Below, in pieces: positions 35,675 through 44,469 of a stretch of 64,000 nt of DNA (the first letter of the stretch is position 1; the number at the start of each line of letters is the position of its first letter). Origin of the DNA: CALNBC01 sp040768925 (GTDB lineage Bacteria > Bacillota > Clostridia > Christensenellales > CALWSW01); NCBI GenBank assembly GCA_040768925.1, contig JAXGLZ010000003.1:1-64000 (forward strand), given 5' to 3'. The notes beneath the pieces were generated by a model. It ran no database searches, was not told the origin of the DNA, and saw only the letters and a list, made by a program, of their open reading frames with translations. Position numbers and translations under genes: made by a program.

Positions 35675-36235
35675 ATGAAACCTATCGAAACGCCCAGGCT
35701 GAACCTTCGCCGCTGGTATGAATCCGACGCGAAGGATCTTTTCGCCTATGCCCGCCTTCCCCAGGTCGGTCCCGCGGCCGGATGGCGGCCCCACAAAACC
35801 CTTTATGATTCGGTCGATATCATTCGCAGGTTCATCGCCGAGGATGAAACCTGGGCGATCGTCGAAAAAGCTTCCCGCCGGGTCATCGGCTCCGTCGGCC
35901 TTCATCCGGACGATATGCGCGCGTTCAAGAACTGCCGCTCGTTGGGCTATGTGCTTTCACCGGATTTTTGGGGGCGCGGCTACGCCACGGAAGCCGCCCA
36001 GGCCGCGCTCGGGTTCGCGTTTTTGGATCTGGCGCTCGGCCTGGTTTCGGTTTCCCATTTTCCGGGCAACCACGCTTCAAAAAAAGTCATCGAAAAGTGC
36101 GGCTTCAGGCACGAGGGCACGGTCCGCTGCGCCGCCCAGAATTACGACGGCACGGCGATGGACCTTGTCTGCTATTCTATGCTGAAGGGCGAATACCTTT
36201 CTTTGCACCCCGAGCTTTCCTCGACTGATCGTTAG
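35675..36235 (+). CDS. GNAT family N-acetyltransferase (RimJ/RimL-like)
   Basis: A 186-residue GNAT acetyltransferase: TPRLNLRRWYESDAKDL, WAIVEKASRRVIGSVGL, then the acetyl-CoA loop LSPDFWGRGYATEAAQAAL and the C-terminal FPGNHASKKVIEKCGFRHEGTVR. These are features of the RimJ/RimL protein or antibiotic N-acetyltransferase branch; the substrate is not predictable. I start at the ATG at 35675 behind AAGGAGC, not at 35648. It is the first of two plus-strand genes in a minus-strand neighbourhood. Confidence 0.9.
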   Translation: MKPIETPRLNLRRWYESDAKDLFAYARLPQVGPAAGWRPHKTLYDSVDIIRRFIAEDETWAIVEKASRRVIGSVGLHPDDMRAFKNCRSLGYVLSPDFWGRGYATEAAQAALGFAFLDLALGLVSVSHFPGNHASKKVIEKCGFRHEGTVRCAAQNYDGTAMDLVCYSMLKGEYLSLHPELSSTDR

Positions 36236-36244
36236 GAGAATCCG

Positions 36245-36705
36245 ATGAGCATTGTTTTTGAGCCGATCGGCCGCGTTGAAAACGGCCTTACCCGGAAAAC
36301 CACGGCGGATGGGAAGAAAAAGACTCTGTGATCGCCCTTGATTCCGGCCTGGCCGAAGCGCTTCTTGGGCTTGACGGATTTTCCCATCTGATCGTACTGT
36401 ATGATCTCGATCAGGTGCGGGATCGTTTCGCCGGCAGCCCCCTCCCCCAAAAAGTCCACCCCAGGGGCCGGAAGGACATGCCGCTCATCGGCCTTTTCGC
36501 TTCCCGCACGCCCGCGAGGCCGAACCCCCTCGCCATGACCGTCGTCCGGCTGCTGAAGATCGAAGGCGCCCGGCTGACGGTGCGCGGGCTGGACGCGATC
36601 GACGGCAGCCCCGTGCTTGACATCAAGCCCTATCTTCCCGCCAACGACTGCGTAAAGGACCCCGTGATACCCGAATGGGCGGCGGCGCTTGCCCGGGGGG
36701 AATGA
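36245..36705 (+). pseudogene. trmO: tRNA m6t6A37 methyltransferase TrmO, frameshifted
   Basis: The frame starting at 36245 behind AGGAG encodes MSIVFEPIGRVENGLTRK, the correct TrmO N-terminus, but stops at TGA 36329-36331. The rest of the protein (HGGWEEKDSVIALDSGL, GFSHLIVLYDLD, FASRTPARPNPLAMTVV, DIKPYLPANDCV) is in the -1 frame to 36705. The shift lies in a run of four A residues at about 36295-36299; one extra A restores a continuous product. TrmO methylates t6A37 in tRNA. This is either a real inactivation or a homopolymer sequencing error. The codons on both sides otherwise look intact. Confidence 0.82.
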
Positions 36706-36734
36706 CCTTTCCTTAAATAGAGCCCGATCACGAA

Positions 36735-36761
36735 CCCCCGGCTGTATTGCCGGGGGTTTTT
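36735..36761 (+). terminator. Intrinsic terminator after trmO
   Basis: CCCCCGGC (36735-36742) pairs with GCCGGGGG (36749-36756) around a 6-base loop, followed by five T residues. It ends the plus-strand GNAT-trmO pair. Confidence 0.88.
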
Positions 36762-36771
36762 GGGCGTCAGC

Positions 36772-36953
36772 AAAGGCCTGCGGTCCGCTTCACCGATTGA
36801 TTTTTCGCTCCGCGCAAGGTCTTCGGCGCAGCCGGCATCATTCCTTGATGACGCGCCGAAACCTGTGATTTCGGCTCATGTCGCCAGTTTTGATTCAAGC
36901 CCAGGGTCTGCGGCTCCTGAAACCCCCGGAGCAGAGTTTTTCGACAAACTGAA
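36772..36953 (+). repeat. Dispersed intergenic repeat, copy 1
   Basis: About 180 bases similar, in inverted orientation, to 62,973-63,205. Shared blocks include AAAGGCCTGCGG, TTTTTCGC-CGCGCAAG, GGCGCAGCC--CATCATTCC, TTTCGGCTCATGTCG, CAGTTTTGATT-AAGC and TTTTTCGACA--CTGAAA. Two small palindromes, CCGAAA...TTTCGG and CAGGG...CCTG, are present in both copies. No frame is conserved, so it is a non-coding dispersed repeat of unknown type. Confidence 0.75.
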
Positions 36954-36954
36954 A

Positions 36955-36976
36955 CCCCCGGCTGCTTTGCCGGGGG
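36955..36976 (-). terminator. GC-rich hairpin downstream of cysS
   Basis: CCCCCGGC (36955-36962) and GCCGGGGG (36969-36976) form an 8-bp stem, nearly identical to the hairpin at 36,735. Read from the minus strand it lies 30 bases after the cysS stop and is followed by TTTCAG, a weak U-tract. It probably terminates the cysE-cysS transcript. Confidence 0.6.
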
Positions 36977-37005
36977 TCGCGATTTGATTATCCTGAGCGG
37001 TGCGG

Positions 37006-38391
37006 TTACGCCTTTTTGACCTTCGGGCCGTTTGGCGTGTCCTCCACCGCATAGCCCGCGGCGGCGATCTCGTCCCGCAGGGCGTCCGCCCGCTTCCAGT
37101 CTTTGGCTTTTCTCGCCGACTGGCGCTCCTCGGCCTTTTCGAGGATCTCCTGAGGGATGCTGTCCTTCTTGCCGAGTATGCCCAGCACGCCGGTCAGTTC
37201 GTTCAGTAGCTTGAGGGCGGCCTCCGCCTCCTTCTTCGGGCGGGGGTCCGCAAAGCGGATGTTCGTCTCCCGGATCAGCTCAAACAGCACGCTCAAAGCG
37301 TCCGCAGTGTTAAGGTCGTCGTCCATGGCGTCGATGAACGCCTGGCTGTGCTTTTTCAGCAATTCGGCGAATTCCGGATCAACCTCGCCATCCACGCCGT
37401 TTTTTGCCGCGTCTTCGATGCGGTCCTTCGCGTTTTTCAGCCTTTCCAGGCTGCTTTTCGCCTGCTCGATCAGCTCTCTTGAGAAGTTCACGGGGTTTCT
37501 GTATTGGGCGGAAAGCATGAAAAGCCGCACGGCTTCGAGGTCGTACTCCTTGGAGATCTCCCTCACCATAAAGAAATTGCCCTCGGATTTGGACATCTTT
37601 TTGTTGTCCACGTTGATATAGCCGTTGTGCATCCAATATTTCGCGAAGGTCTGGCCCGTCGCCCCTTCGCTCTGAGCGATCTCGTTTTCATGGTGGGGGA
37701 AGATCAGGTCCATGCCGCCGGCGTGGATATCGAAGGTTTTGCCCAGGTATTTCATACTCATCGCCGAGCACTCGATATGCCAGCCCGGCCGGCCCTCGCC
37801 CCAGGGGCTGTCCCAAAAGGGTTCGCCGGGCTTGGCCGCCTTCCAAAGGGCAAAATCCGAAGGGCTGCGCTTTTTTTCGCCCACCTCGATGCGCGCTCCG
37901 GCTTCAAGATCGTCCAGCGGCTGGCCGGAAAGCTTTCCGTATCCGGCAAAGGAATGGGTGTCATAATAGACGTCGCCGTCCTCCGTCGCATAGGCGTGGC
38001 CTTTTTCGATCAGGGTGGTGATCAGCTCGATGATCTCCTGAACGTTTTCCGTGGCCCTGGGGTTCACCGTCGCCCGCTCGATGCCCAGGGCGTCGGCATC
38101 TTTATAATACTCTTCGATATAGCGGTCCGCCAGCTCCTTGACGGTTATGCCTTCCTCGTTTGCGCGGTTGATCATCTTGTCGTCGATATCCGTAAAATTC
38201 TGAACAAAGGACACCTTGTAGCCCCGGTATTCCAGATAGCGGCGCAGCGTATCAAAAACGATGAAGGGGCGGGCGTTCCCGATGTGGAAAAAGTTGTAGA
38301 CCGTCGGTCCGCAGGCATAGATTTTCACCTCGCCCGGGGTGACGGGAACAAGCTCTTCCTTTTTTCTTGTCATGGTGTTGTAGATTCTCAT
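37006..38391 (-). CDS. cysS: Cysteinyl-tRNA synthetase
   Basis: Class I aminoacyl-tRNA synthetase charging tRNA-Cys. The 461-residue product carries the HIGH signature as HIGN (FFHIGNARP), the zinc ligands C-x-H-H-E (ECSAMS; FPHHENEIAQSE), and KMSKS (KKMSKSEGNF). The DALR domain and anticodon-binding helices make up the C-terminus. It lies downstream of cysE after 129 bases on the same strand, so the T-box before cysE probably controls both. AGGAGG precedes the ATG. Confidence 0.97.
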   Translation of the reverse strand: MRIYNTMTRKKEELVPVTPGEVKIYACGPTVYNFFHIGNARPFIVFDTLRRYLEYRGYKVSFVQNFTDIDDKMINRANEEGITVKELADRYIEEYYKDADALGIERATVNPRATENVQEIIELITTLIEKGHAYATEDGDVYYDTHSFAGYGKLSGQPLDDLEAGARIEVGEKKRSPSDFALWKAAKPGEPFWDSPWGEGRPGWHIECSAMSMKYLGKTFDIHAGGMDLIFPHHENEIAQSEGATGQTFAKYWMHNGYINVDNKKMSKSEGNFFMVREISKEYDLEAVRLFMLSAQYRNPVNFSRELIEQAKSSLERLKNAKDRIEDAAKNGVDGEVDPEFAELLKKHSQAFIDAMDDDLNTADALSVLFELIRETNIRFADPRPKKEAEAALKLLNELTGVLGILGKKDSIPQEILEKAEERQSARKAKDWKRADALRDEIAAAGYAVEDTPNGPKVKKA

Positions 38392-38520
38392 GTTTTCCTC
38401 CTGCTGAATCTGTGATTTTTCTTAAAATATACGCCGCTTTTCCTGCGTGTTGCCCTGTTTTGACCGATGATCGCGCATTTTGGCGGCCCAAAGTTTCTTC
38501 CATGCGCAATCCCGAACGGA

Positions 38521-39354
38521 TTATGCTTTTCCCACGGGTTTTTCAAGTCCGGCAAGGCGCTTCTCCAGCTCCTCCACCCGCTTGACGAGTCTTCTCATCT
38601 CGATCATCACGGGGTCCGGCAGATTGACCTGGTCGAGATCGATGGCCTCGTCCTGCCGCATTGCCCTGGCTTTGCCATGGCCGATCTGGCCCGCGGATTC
38701 TTCCTGATCGGCCTTGGGATCGGCTTTTTTCTCCCTTTCCGGTTCGGGCAGAACGACGATCGTCGTGCAGCTGTCACTTTTGGGGCAGGTTTTGCATTCT
38801 TCGCAATCCCTGCAGGTCTCCTTTTCGCAGCCCGGAATCGGGACCTGCTTGACAACCCTTCCAGGGATGCCCACCACCGTTGAACCCGGCGGAACCTCCC
38901 TTAAGACCACGGCCCCCGCGCCGATCTTGCTGTGCGCTCCGACGGTAAACGGCCCCAGCACCTTCGCCCCGGAGGAGATCACGACGTCGTTCTCGATGGT
39001 GGGGTGGCGCTTGCCCACGTCTTTCCCGGTCCCGCCCAGGGTCGCCCCCTGATAGATGGTCACATTGTCTCCCACCACGGCGGTTTCGCCGATCACCACG
39101 CCCATGCCGTGGTCGATGAACACCCCTTCGCCAATCGTGGCTCCCGGATGGATCTCGATCCCGGTCATAAACCGCATGAATTGAGAAATCATTCGCGCCA
39201 GCAGCTTGCAGTGGTGATTGAACAGCCAGTGGGAAATCCGGTGTATCAAAAGGGCCCAGAATCCGGGGTAGCAGAGCACAACCTCAAGGGCATTCCTGGC
39301 GGCCGGATCGCGGGCGAGCACCACCTGTATGCTGCGTCTGATCGTTTTAAACAT
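38521..39354 (-). CDS. cysE: Serine O-acetyltransferase with an unusual cysteine-rich tail
   Basis: Makes O-acetylserine for cysteine synthesis. The core is a hexapeptide-repeat acetyltransferase: GIEIHPGATIGEGVFIDHGMG, VTIYQGATLGGTGKD, RHPTIENDVVISSGAKVLG and PPGSTVVGIPGRVV. The enzyme normally ends near there. Here about 100 residues follow: a seven-cysteine cluster (CEKETCRDCEEC, then TCPKSDSC; about residues 181-201), a charged linker, and a C-terminal coiled coil (MIEMRRLVKRVEELEKRLAGLE). The cluster could bind metal or sense redox state; that is inference. A cysteine T-box precedes the gene. Confidence 0.93.
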   Translation of the reverse strand: MFKTIRRSIQVVLARDPAARNALEVVLCYPGFWALLIHRISHWLFNHHCKLLARMISQFMRFMTGIEIHPGATIGEGVFIDHGMGVVIGETAVVGDNVTIYQGATLGGTGKDVGKRHPTIENDVVISSGAKVLGPFTVGAHSKIGAGAVVLREVPPGSTVVGIPGRVVKQVPIPGCEKETCRDCEECKTCPKSDSCTTIVVLPEPEREKKADPKADQEESAGQIGHGKARAMRQDEAIDLDQVNLPDPVMIEMRRLVKRVEELEKRLAGLEKPVGKA

Positions 39355-39375
39355 GTTACCCCCGATTTAATCAAT

Positions 39376-39635
39376 AAAAAATAGACCGCTGCACAGAGGC
39401 GCAGCGGCCGCGGTTCCACTCTGATTCGACGGCGAAACGCGTTCCGCCATCCTTTGGTGCCTTTAACGGGGCAAATCGTCCCCGGCTAATCGGGCAGCGC
39501 CCTTTCACCGAAGAGGCTCACGGGCGCACTTCCCCATTTCGCTTCGTGACCGAGCGGCTTTCAGCCGGTGGCGCGCTCTCTCTTTCGGTCAGCTCCGCGC
39601 GGTACTTTCCCGCTCATCGCCGCTTTTTAGATGTT
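39376..39635 (-). promoter_or_regulatory. T-box riboswitch (cysteine) upstream of cysE-cysS
   Basis: On the minus strand the conserved T-box AGAGTGGAACCGCGG (39422-39408) is followed by the terminator stem CCGCTGC...GCAGCGG (39407-39386) and a run of six T (39381-39376). Upstream lies a large stem I region with GATGAGCGGGAAAGTA-like and GAGCC...GGTGAAAG conserved parts. A TGC triplet (39528-39526) is the best candidate for the specifier, matching Cys. Uncharged tRNA-Cys would stabilise the antiterminator and allow cysE-cysS expression. Confidence 0.88.
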
Positions 39636-39641
39636 TTAATC

Positions 39642-39670
39642 ATTATATGCAAAAAGCGTCGAACAGTCAA
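39642..39670 (-). promoter_or_regulatory. Promoter for the cysE-cysS T-box leader
   Basis: TTGACT (39670-39665), a 17-base spacer and TATAAT (39647-39642) form a near-consensus sigma-A promoter on the minus strand. Transcription would start near 39635 and enter the T-box. It sits within a few bases of the potD stop at 39675. Confidence 0.85.
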
Positions 39671-39674
39671 CAGG

Positions 39675-40721
39675 TCAATCCGCCTTCAGCCGGGTCCATG
39701 CTTCGTGGTAGAGCTTTTCGTATTCGCCAAGGTCGACAAAAGCGGTGCAGCGGGCGATAACGTCCTGCCCGGGGTTGAACACCTCGTCGTCAACCATTTC
39801 GGCGTCCAGCAGTTCCATGGCCGCGGCGTTCGGGGTCGAATAGCCGATGTAATCCGCGTTGGCCGCCGCGACTTCCGCCCGAAGGAGATAGTCGATAAAC
39901 AGGTAGGCCGCGTCCTTGTTCTTGCTGGATCTGGGGATCACCATATTGTCAAACCAGATGTTGCTGCCCTCGTCCGGCACACAATAGGCGAGATCGGGAT
40001 TCTCGATGATGGCTGCGTAGGCGTCCCCGCTGTAGGTCACGGCCAGGGCGCTGCTGCCGGCGATCATGCGGTCGCGCAGGTCGTCGGTCCCATAGGCCGC
40101 CACAAGGGGCTTCTGCCGCTTGAGCAGGGCTTCGGCCTCGGCGATCTGGCCCGCGTCCGTCGTGTTGCCGGAATAGCCCAGCTTGGTCAGGGCGACCATC
40201 ATACTGTCGCGCACGGAATCGTACATATAGATCTGATCCGCGTATTTTTCGTTCCAGAGAACGTCCCAGCTGTCCACCGGCTCATCCACCATCGCGGTGT
40301 TGTAAAGGATTCCGACGGTCCCCCAGTGATACGGAACGGAATACTCGTTTTCCGGGTCGAACTCAAGGTGCAAAAACCTGGGGTCCAGATTCCCGTAATT
40401 CGTCAGCCTGGCGGTATCGATCTCGGCCAGAAGATCTTCTTTGATCAGCTTTGTTATGATATAGTCCGAAGGAAAACACAGATCGTATATGCTGTCTGCG
40501 CTTTGGAGGCGGATGACCATTTCCTCGTTGCTGGTCATGGTATCATAATGAAGGTCGATATACGGGTATTCCTGGCGGAAGGCTTCGAGCATTGCGTCGT
40601 CGATGTAATCGCCCCAGTTCAGCACATAGAGCGACATGGTTTTTTCCACCCCGCCGCCGGAGCAGCCGGCGAGGGCGGCCACCGCAAGGATGGCGGCAAG
40701 CAGCACAGCGAGCTTTTTCAT
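39675..40721 (-). CDS. potD: Spermidine/putrescine ABC transporter, substrate-binding lipoprotein
   Basis: A 348-residue PotD-type lipoprotein with lipobox LAALAGC (cysteine 20). Typical features are MSLYVLNWGDYIDDAML, YDLCFPSDYIITKLI, VPYHWGTVGILYN and the late DNMVIPRSSKNKDAAYLFIDYLL. It delivers polyamines to PotBC. It is the last gene of the regulator-potA-potB-potC-potD cluster; GGAGG lies 9 bases before the ATG. Confidence 0.93.
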   Translation of the reverse strand: MKKLAVLLAAILAVAALAGCSGGGVEKTMSLYVLNWGDYIDDAMLEAFRQEYPYIDLHYDTMTSNEEMVIRLQSADSIYDLCFPSDYIITKLIKEDLLAEIDTARLTNYGNLDPRFLHLEFDPENEYSVPYHWGTVGILYNTAMVDEPVDSWDVLWNEKYADQIYMYDSVRDSMMVALTKLGYSGNTTDAGQIAEAEALLKRQKPLVAAYGTDDLRDRMIAGSSALAVTYSGDAYAAIIENPDLAYCVPDEGSNIWFDNMVIPRSSKNKDAAYLFIDYLLRAEVAAANADYIGYSTPNAAAMELLDAEMVDDEVFNPGQDVIARCTAFVDLGEYEKLYHEAWTRLKAD

Positions 40722-40723
40722 GT

Positions 40724-41578
40724 TCAGTTTTCCTCCAAAACGAGTATCCCGGACTTTCGCGCCATACGGGCTTCTTTCTTTTGGGCGCGTTTCTTTCTTG
40801 CTTCGGGAGAACCCTTTCCCCCAAGAATGTTCACCGTCAGCAGCAACGCCATCACCACCACGAACATCAGGGCCGAAAGCGCGTTGATCTTCGGGTTGAT
40901 GCCCCGCCTTGCCAGGGAATAGATGTATATGGACAGGTTCTGCGTTCCCTGCTGACAGAAAAAGCTGATGACGAAATCGTCGACGGAAAGCGTGAACGCC
41001 AGGATCGCGCCGGAAATCACCCCGGGCATGATCTGGGGCAGGATCACCTTCCTGAGGGCGACCGACGGCTTTGCGCCAAGGTCCAGCGCGGCTTCATAAA
41101 GGGAATTCGAGGTCTGCCTGAGCCTGGGCATGACCGAAAGAATCACGTATGGGATGTTGAACGTAATATGCGCCAGCAGCAGCCTCGTATACCCCTGGGG
41201 CACAACCAGCAGTGAAAAGGCGAACATCAGCGCCACCCCCGTCACGATGTCCGGGTTGATCACCGGAATGTTCGAGCAATACATCACGGCGTTCCGCCAG
41301 CGGCGCTTCATTGAGTGGATGCCGATGGCCGCGGCGGTGCCGATCAGCGTCGCGCAGAGGGAGGAAAGCACAGCCACGGAAACCGTGACTTCCAGCGCGG
41401 CCATAATGTCCCTGTCTTTAAAGAGCGCCTCGTACCAGTTGAGGCTGAAGCCCCCCCAACTGGCCATGGTCTTCGACAAGTTGAAGGAATAGACGATCAG
41501 CACGATGATCGGGGCATACATAAACAGCAGCATAATCCCGATAAAGAGATTGCGGCCGAAGGAGCGTTTGCTTTTCAT
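40724..41578 (-). CDS. potC: Spermidine/putrescine ABC transporter permease PotC
   Basis: A 284-residue inner-membrane permease with six predicted helices and the EAA loop YEAALDLGAKPSVALRKVILPQIMPGV that contacts the PotA ATPase. The N-terminus is FIGIMLLFMYAPIIVLIVYSFN. Its start overlaps the potB stop by one base, and potD follows after two bases. Confidence 0.95.
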   Translation of the reverse strand: MKSKRSFGRNLFIGIMLLFMYAPIIVLIVYSFNLSKTMASWGGFSLNWYEALFKDRDIMAALEVTVSVAVLSSLCATLIGTAAAIGIHSMKRRWRNAVMYCSNIPVINPDIVTGVALMFAFSLLVVPQGYTRLLLAHITFNIPYVILSVMPRLRQTSNSLYEAALDLGAKPSVALRKVILPQIMPGVISGAILAFTLSVDDFVISFFCQQGTQNLSIYIYSLARRGINPKINALSALMFVVVMALLLTVNILGGKGSPEARKKRAQKKEARMARKSGILVLEEN

Positions 41579-42407
41579 CAGAGCAGTGTACCCCCATTCT
41601 CTTCGCCTTTGTCAAAGCGGTTGGTGATCGCCATGCAGATGAACACCAGCACCATCATGATGCAGGAAAGGGCGGCGCCGACGTTCCACCCGCCGTTCAC
41701 CTGGCCGACGGAAAGGAACTGGTTTTCGATCAGATCGCCGTAAAGCATAAACTGGGAACCGCCCAGCAGCCTGGAAATGGCGAAGGTGGTGATGGTGGGG
41801 ATCAGGACCATGGTGATCCCCGAGACGACGCCGGGCAAAGAAAGCGGGAAAACCACCTTTGTGAACACCTGCGCGTTCGTGCCGCCAAGGTCCTGGGCGG
41901 CCTCGATGTTTGCCTTGGGTATCTTTTGCAGAATGTTGTAAATCGGCAGGATCATGAAGGGCAGGTAGTTGTATACCATGCCGACGATGACCGCCCCCTG
42001 GGTGTTCATCAGCTTGGCGCGGCCAAGGTTCAGGGCCACCAGCATCTGGTTGATCAGGCCGTTGGTGTCCAGAATATTCATCCAGGCATAGGTCCGAAGC
42101 AAAAAGTTCATCCACATCGGCACGATGAACAGCATGGAAAGGATCGCCGCCTTCCTCGCGCTCATGCGCGAAAGGAAATAGGCGATCGGATAGCCCAAGA
42201 GAAGGCAGATGACGGTGGAGATTACCGCCAGCTCCAAAGACCGGAGCAGCACCTTCATAAAGACCGGGTTCAGGGCGGCCTGGATGTTTTCCAGGGTGAA
42301 AGCGCCGTCGGCCTGGCCGGTGAAGGCGTAGATCATGATCAGGATCATGGGCGCGACGATCAGCACCATCATCCAGAGCATATAAGGCGCGGCGAAATAC
42401 TTGCGCT

Positions 42408-42411
<4 letters not shown>
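41578..42411 (-). CDS. potB: Spermidine/putrescine ABC transporter permease PotB
   Basis: A 277-residue permease with six predicted helices, beginning PYMLWMMVLIVAPMILIMIYAF. The EAA loop reads IEAAQDLGGTNAQVFTKVVFPLSLPGV. It pairs with PotC in the polyamine importer. The start overlaps potA by four bases. Confidence 0.95.
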
Positions 42412-43454
<1,043 letters not shown>

Positions 43455-43493
43455 GTCCTTCCTCCGGAAACAAAAATGTGCCCTGCTCTTTCA

Positions 43494-44048
43494 TCAGAAT
43501 GAGGGCGGAGAGCTAACCCATAAAAGCTTTGCCTGGAGCTTGCCGGTGTTTTCCAGCCAATGCTGGTCTGTGGGGCGGTAATAAAACGAATCCCCTTTTT
43601 TGACCTTCAGCCGCCTTGAACCGATGCACAAGGTGATCCCGCCTGAAAGCACATGGCCGAATTCCTCGCCCTCGTGGGCGTTGTGCACCATGCTCCTGCC
43701 GCCCGGCTCAAGGGTCAGCATGATGGGCTCCATGGAATTCTTTTGCGACGTGGTCACCAGCCAGCGGATCTGGAATCCGGTTTCGTCTTCCTGGACGAAG
43801 ATGTCGTTCGCCCCGAAAACGATCTTTTCGTCTATCGTCTCGTTGAAAAAATCGCGGATATTGGTTCCGAGGGCTTCGAGAATATCCATCAAAGTGGCGA
43901 TCGACGGGGACGCGAGATCGCGCTCCACCTGGGATATGAAGCCCTTTGAAAGCTCGGTCCTCGCCGCGAGCTCTTCCTGGGTCAGGCCGTATTTGATGCG
44001 GAGGCGGCGAATTTTGTCCCCTATGCTCATCGATTCATTGATCGTCAA
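43494..44048 (-). CDS. XRE-cupin transcriptional regulator of the pot operon (PuuR-like)
   Basis: A regulator of about 184 residues: N-terminal helix-turn-helix (IGDKIRRLRIKYGLTQEELAART then SKGFISQVERDLASPSI) and C-terminal cupin (LEPGGRSMVHNAHEGEEFGHVLSG). This architecture is that of PuuR-like polyamine-responsive repressors. I start at the TTG at 44048, with GGGAG 11 bases upstream; an ATG at 44030 is possible, and longer forms extend through the promoter and operator and are unlikely. It is first in the operon with potABCD and probably represses its own promoter through the palindrome at 44,093. Confidence 0.88.
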   Translation of the reverse strand: MTINESMSIGDKIRRLRIKYGLTQEELAARTELSKGFISQVERDLASPSIATLMDILEALGTNIRDFFNETIDEKIVFGANDIFVQEDETGFQIRWLVTTSQKNSMEPIMLTLEPGGRSMVHNAHEGEEFGHVLSGGITLCIGSRRLKVKKGDSFYYRPTDQHWLENTGKLQAKLLWVSSPPSF

Positions 44049-44092
44049 AACCGCTTTCTCTCCCTTCCGCGTGACAGTCCTTCTAAATATCC

Positions 44093-44153
44093 TGTTTAGT
44101 TTTGCTAAACAGAACCGAGTATCATTTTGCCATATTGGATTCACTTTGTCAAT
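44093..44153 (-). promoter_or_regulatory. Promoter and palindromic operator of the pot regulon
   Basis: On the minus strand TTGACA (44153-44148) and CAAAAT (44130-44125) are 17 bases apart. About 12 bases after the -10 is a perfect palindrome, CTGTTTAG-TTTTG-CTAAACAG (44113-44093), in the place expected for a repressor operator. Half-site-like copies occur upstream at about 44,313 (TTTAGTATAGCAAAAC) and 44,377 (TGTTTAGCAATAC). The remainder of the 44,049-44,469 gap holds the vanW terminator and no gene. Confidence 0.78.
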
Positions 44154-44403
44154 GTATTTTCTGCCGCGGATTTTGCCCCCAAAAACTGCTAAAAACCCCG
44201 GTAAACCCATGATTCGACGAAGTTTTCGGCACATTGGGGCCCCATCGCTGCCAAACAGCGGGTTTTCCACCCTGTTCGCCGGGGCGAAGATCCTGCCCGG
44301 GTGAACCGGAAGTTTAGTATAGCAAAACAAAAAGCGGAATAATCCGGCGTTTCATCCAAACTTCTGTGTTACGCGGTGTTTAGCAATACCTTACTTTTCG
44401 GAC

Positions 44404-44438
44404 AAAACAGGCCCGGCTCCAAATCCGGGCCGGGCCTG
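44404..44438 (-). terminator. Intrinsic terminator of the vanW gene
   Basis: On the minus strand CAGGCCCGG and CCGGGCCTG (44438-44430 and 44416-44408) form a 9-bp GC-rich stem with a 13-base loop, followed by TTTT. It lies 32 bases after the vanW stop. Confidence 0.8.
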
Positions 44439-44469
44439 AAAAATCGATTTTTAAAATAAGGGGAAGCCG

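Noticed and set aside
36735..36976. The two near-identical CCCCCGGC hairpins as a mobile-element inverted repeat
   Set aside because: Each sits directly after a gene end in terminator position; the shared sequence is limited to the stem.
43494..44330. 278-residue form of the XRE-cupin regulator
   Set aside because: The extra N-terminus covers the promoter and palindromic operator and does not look like protein.
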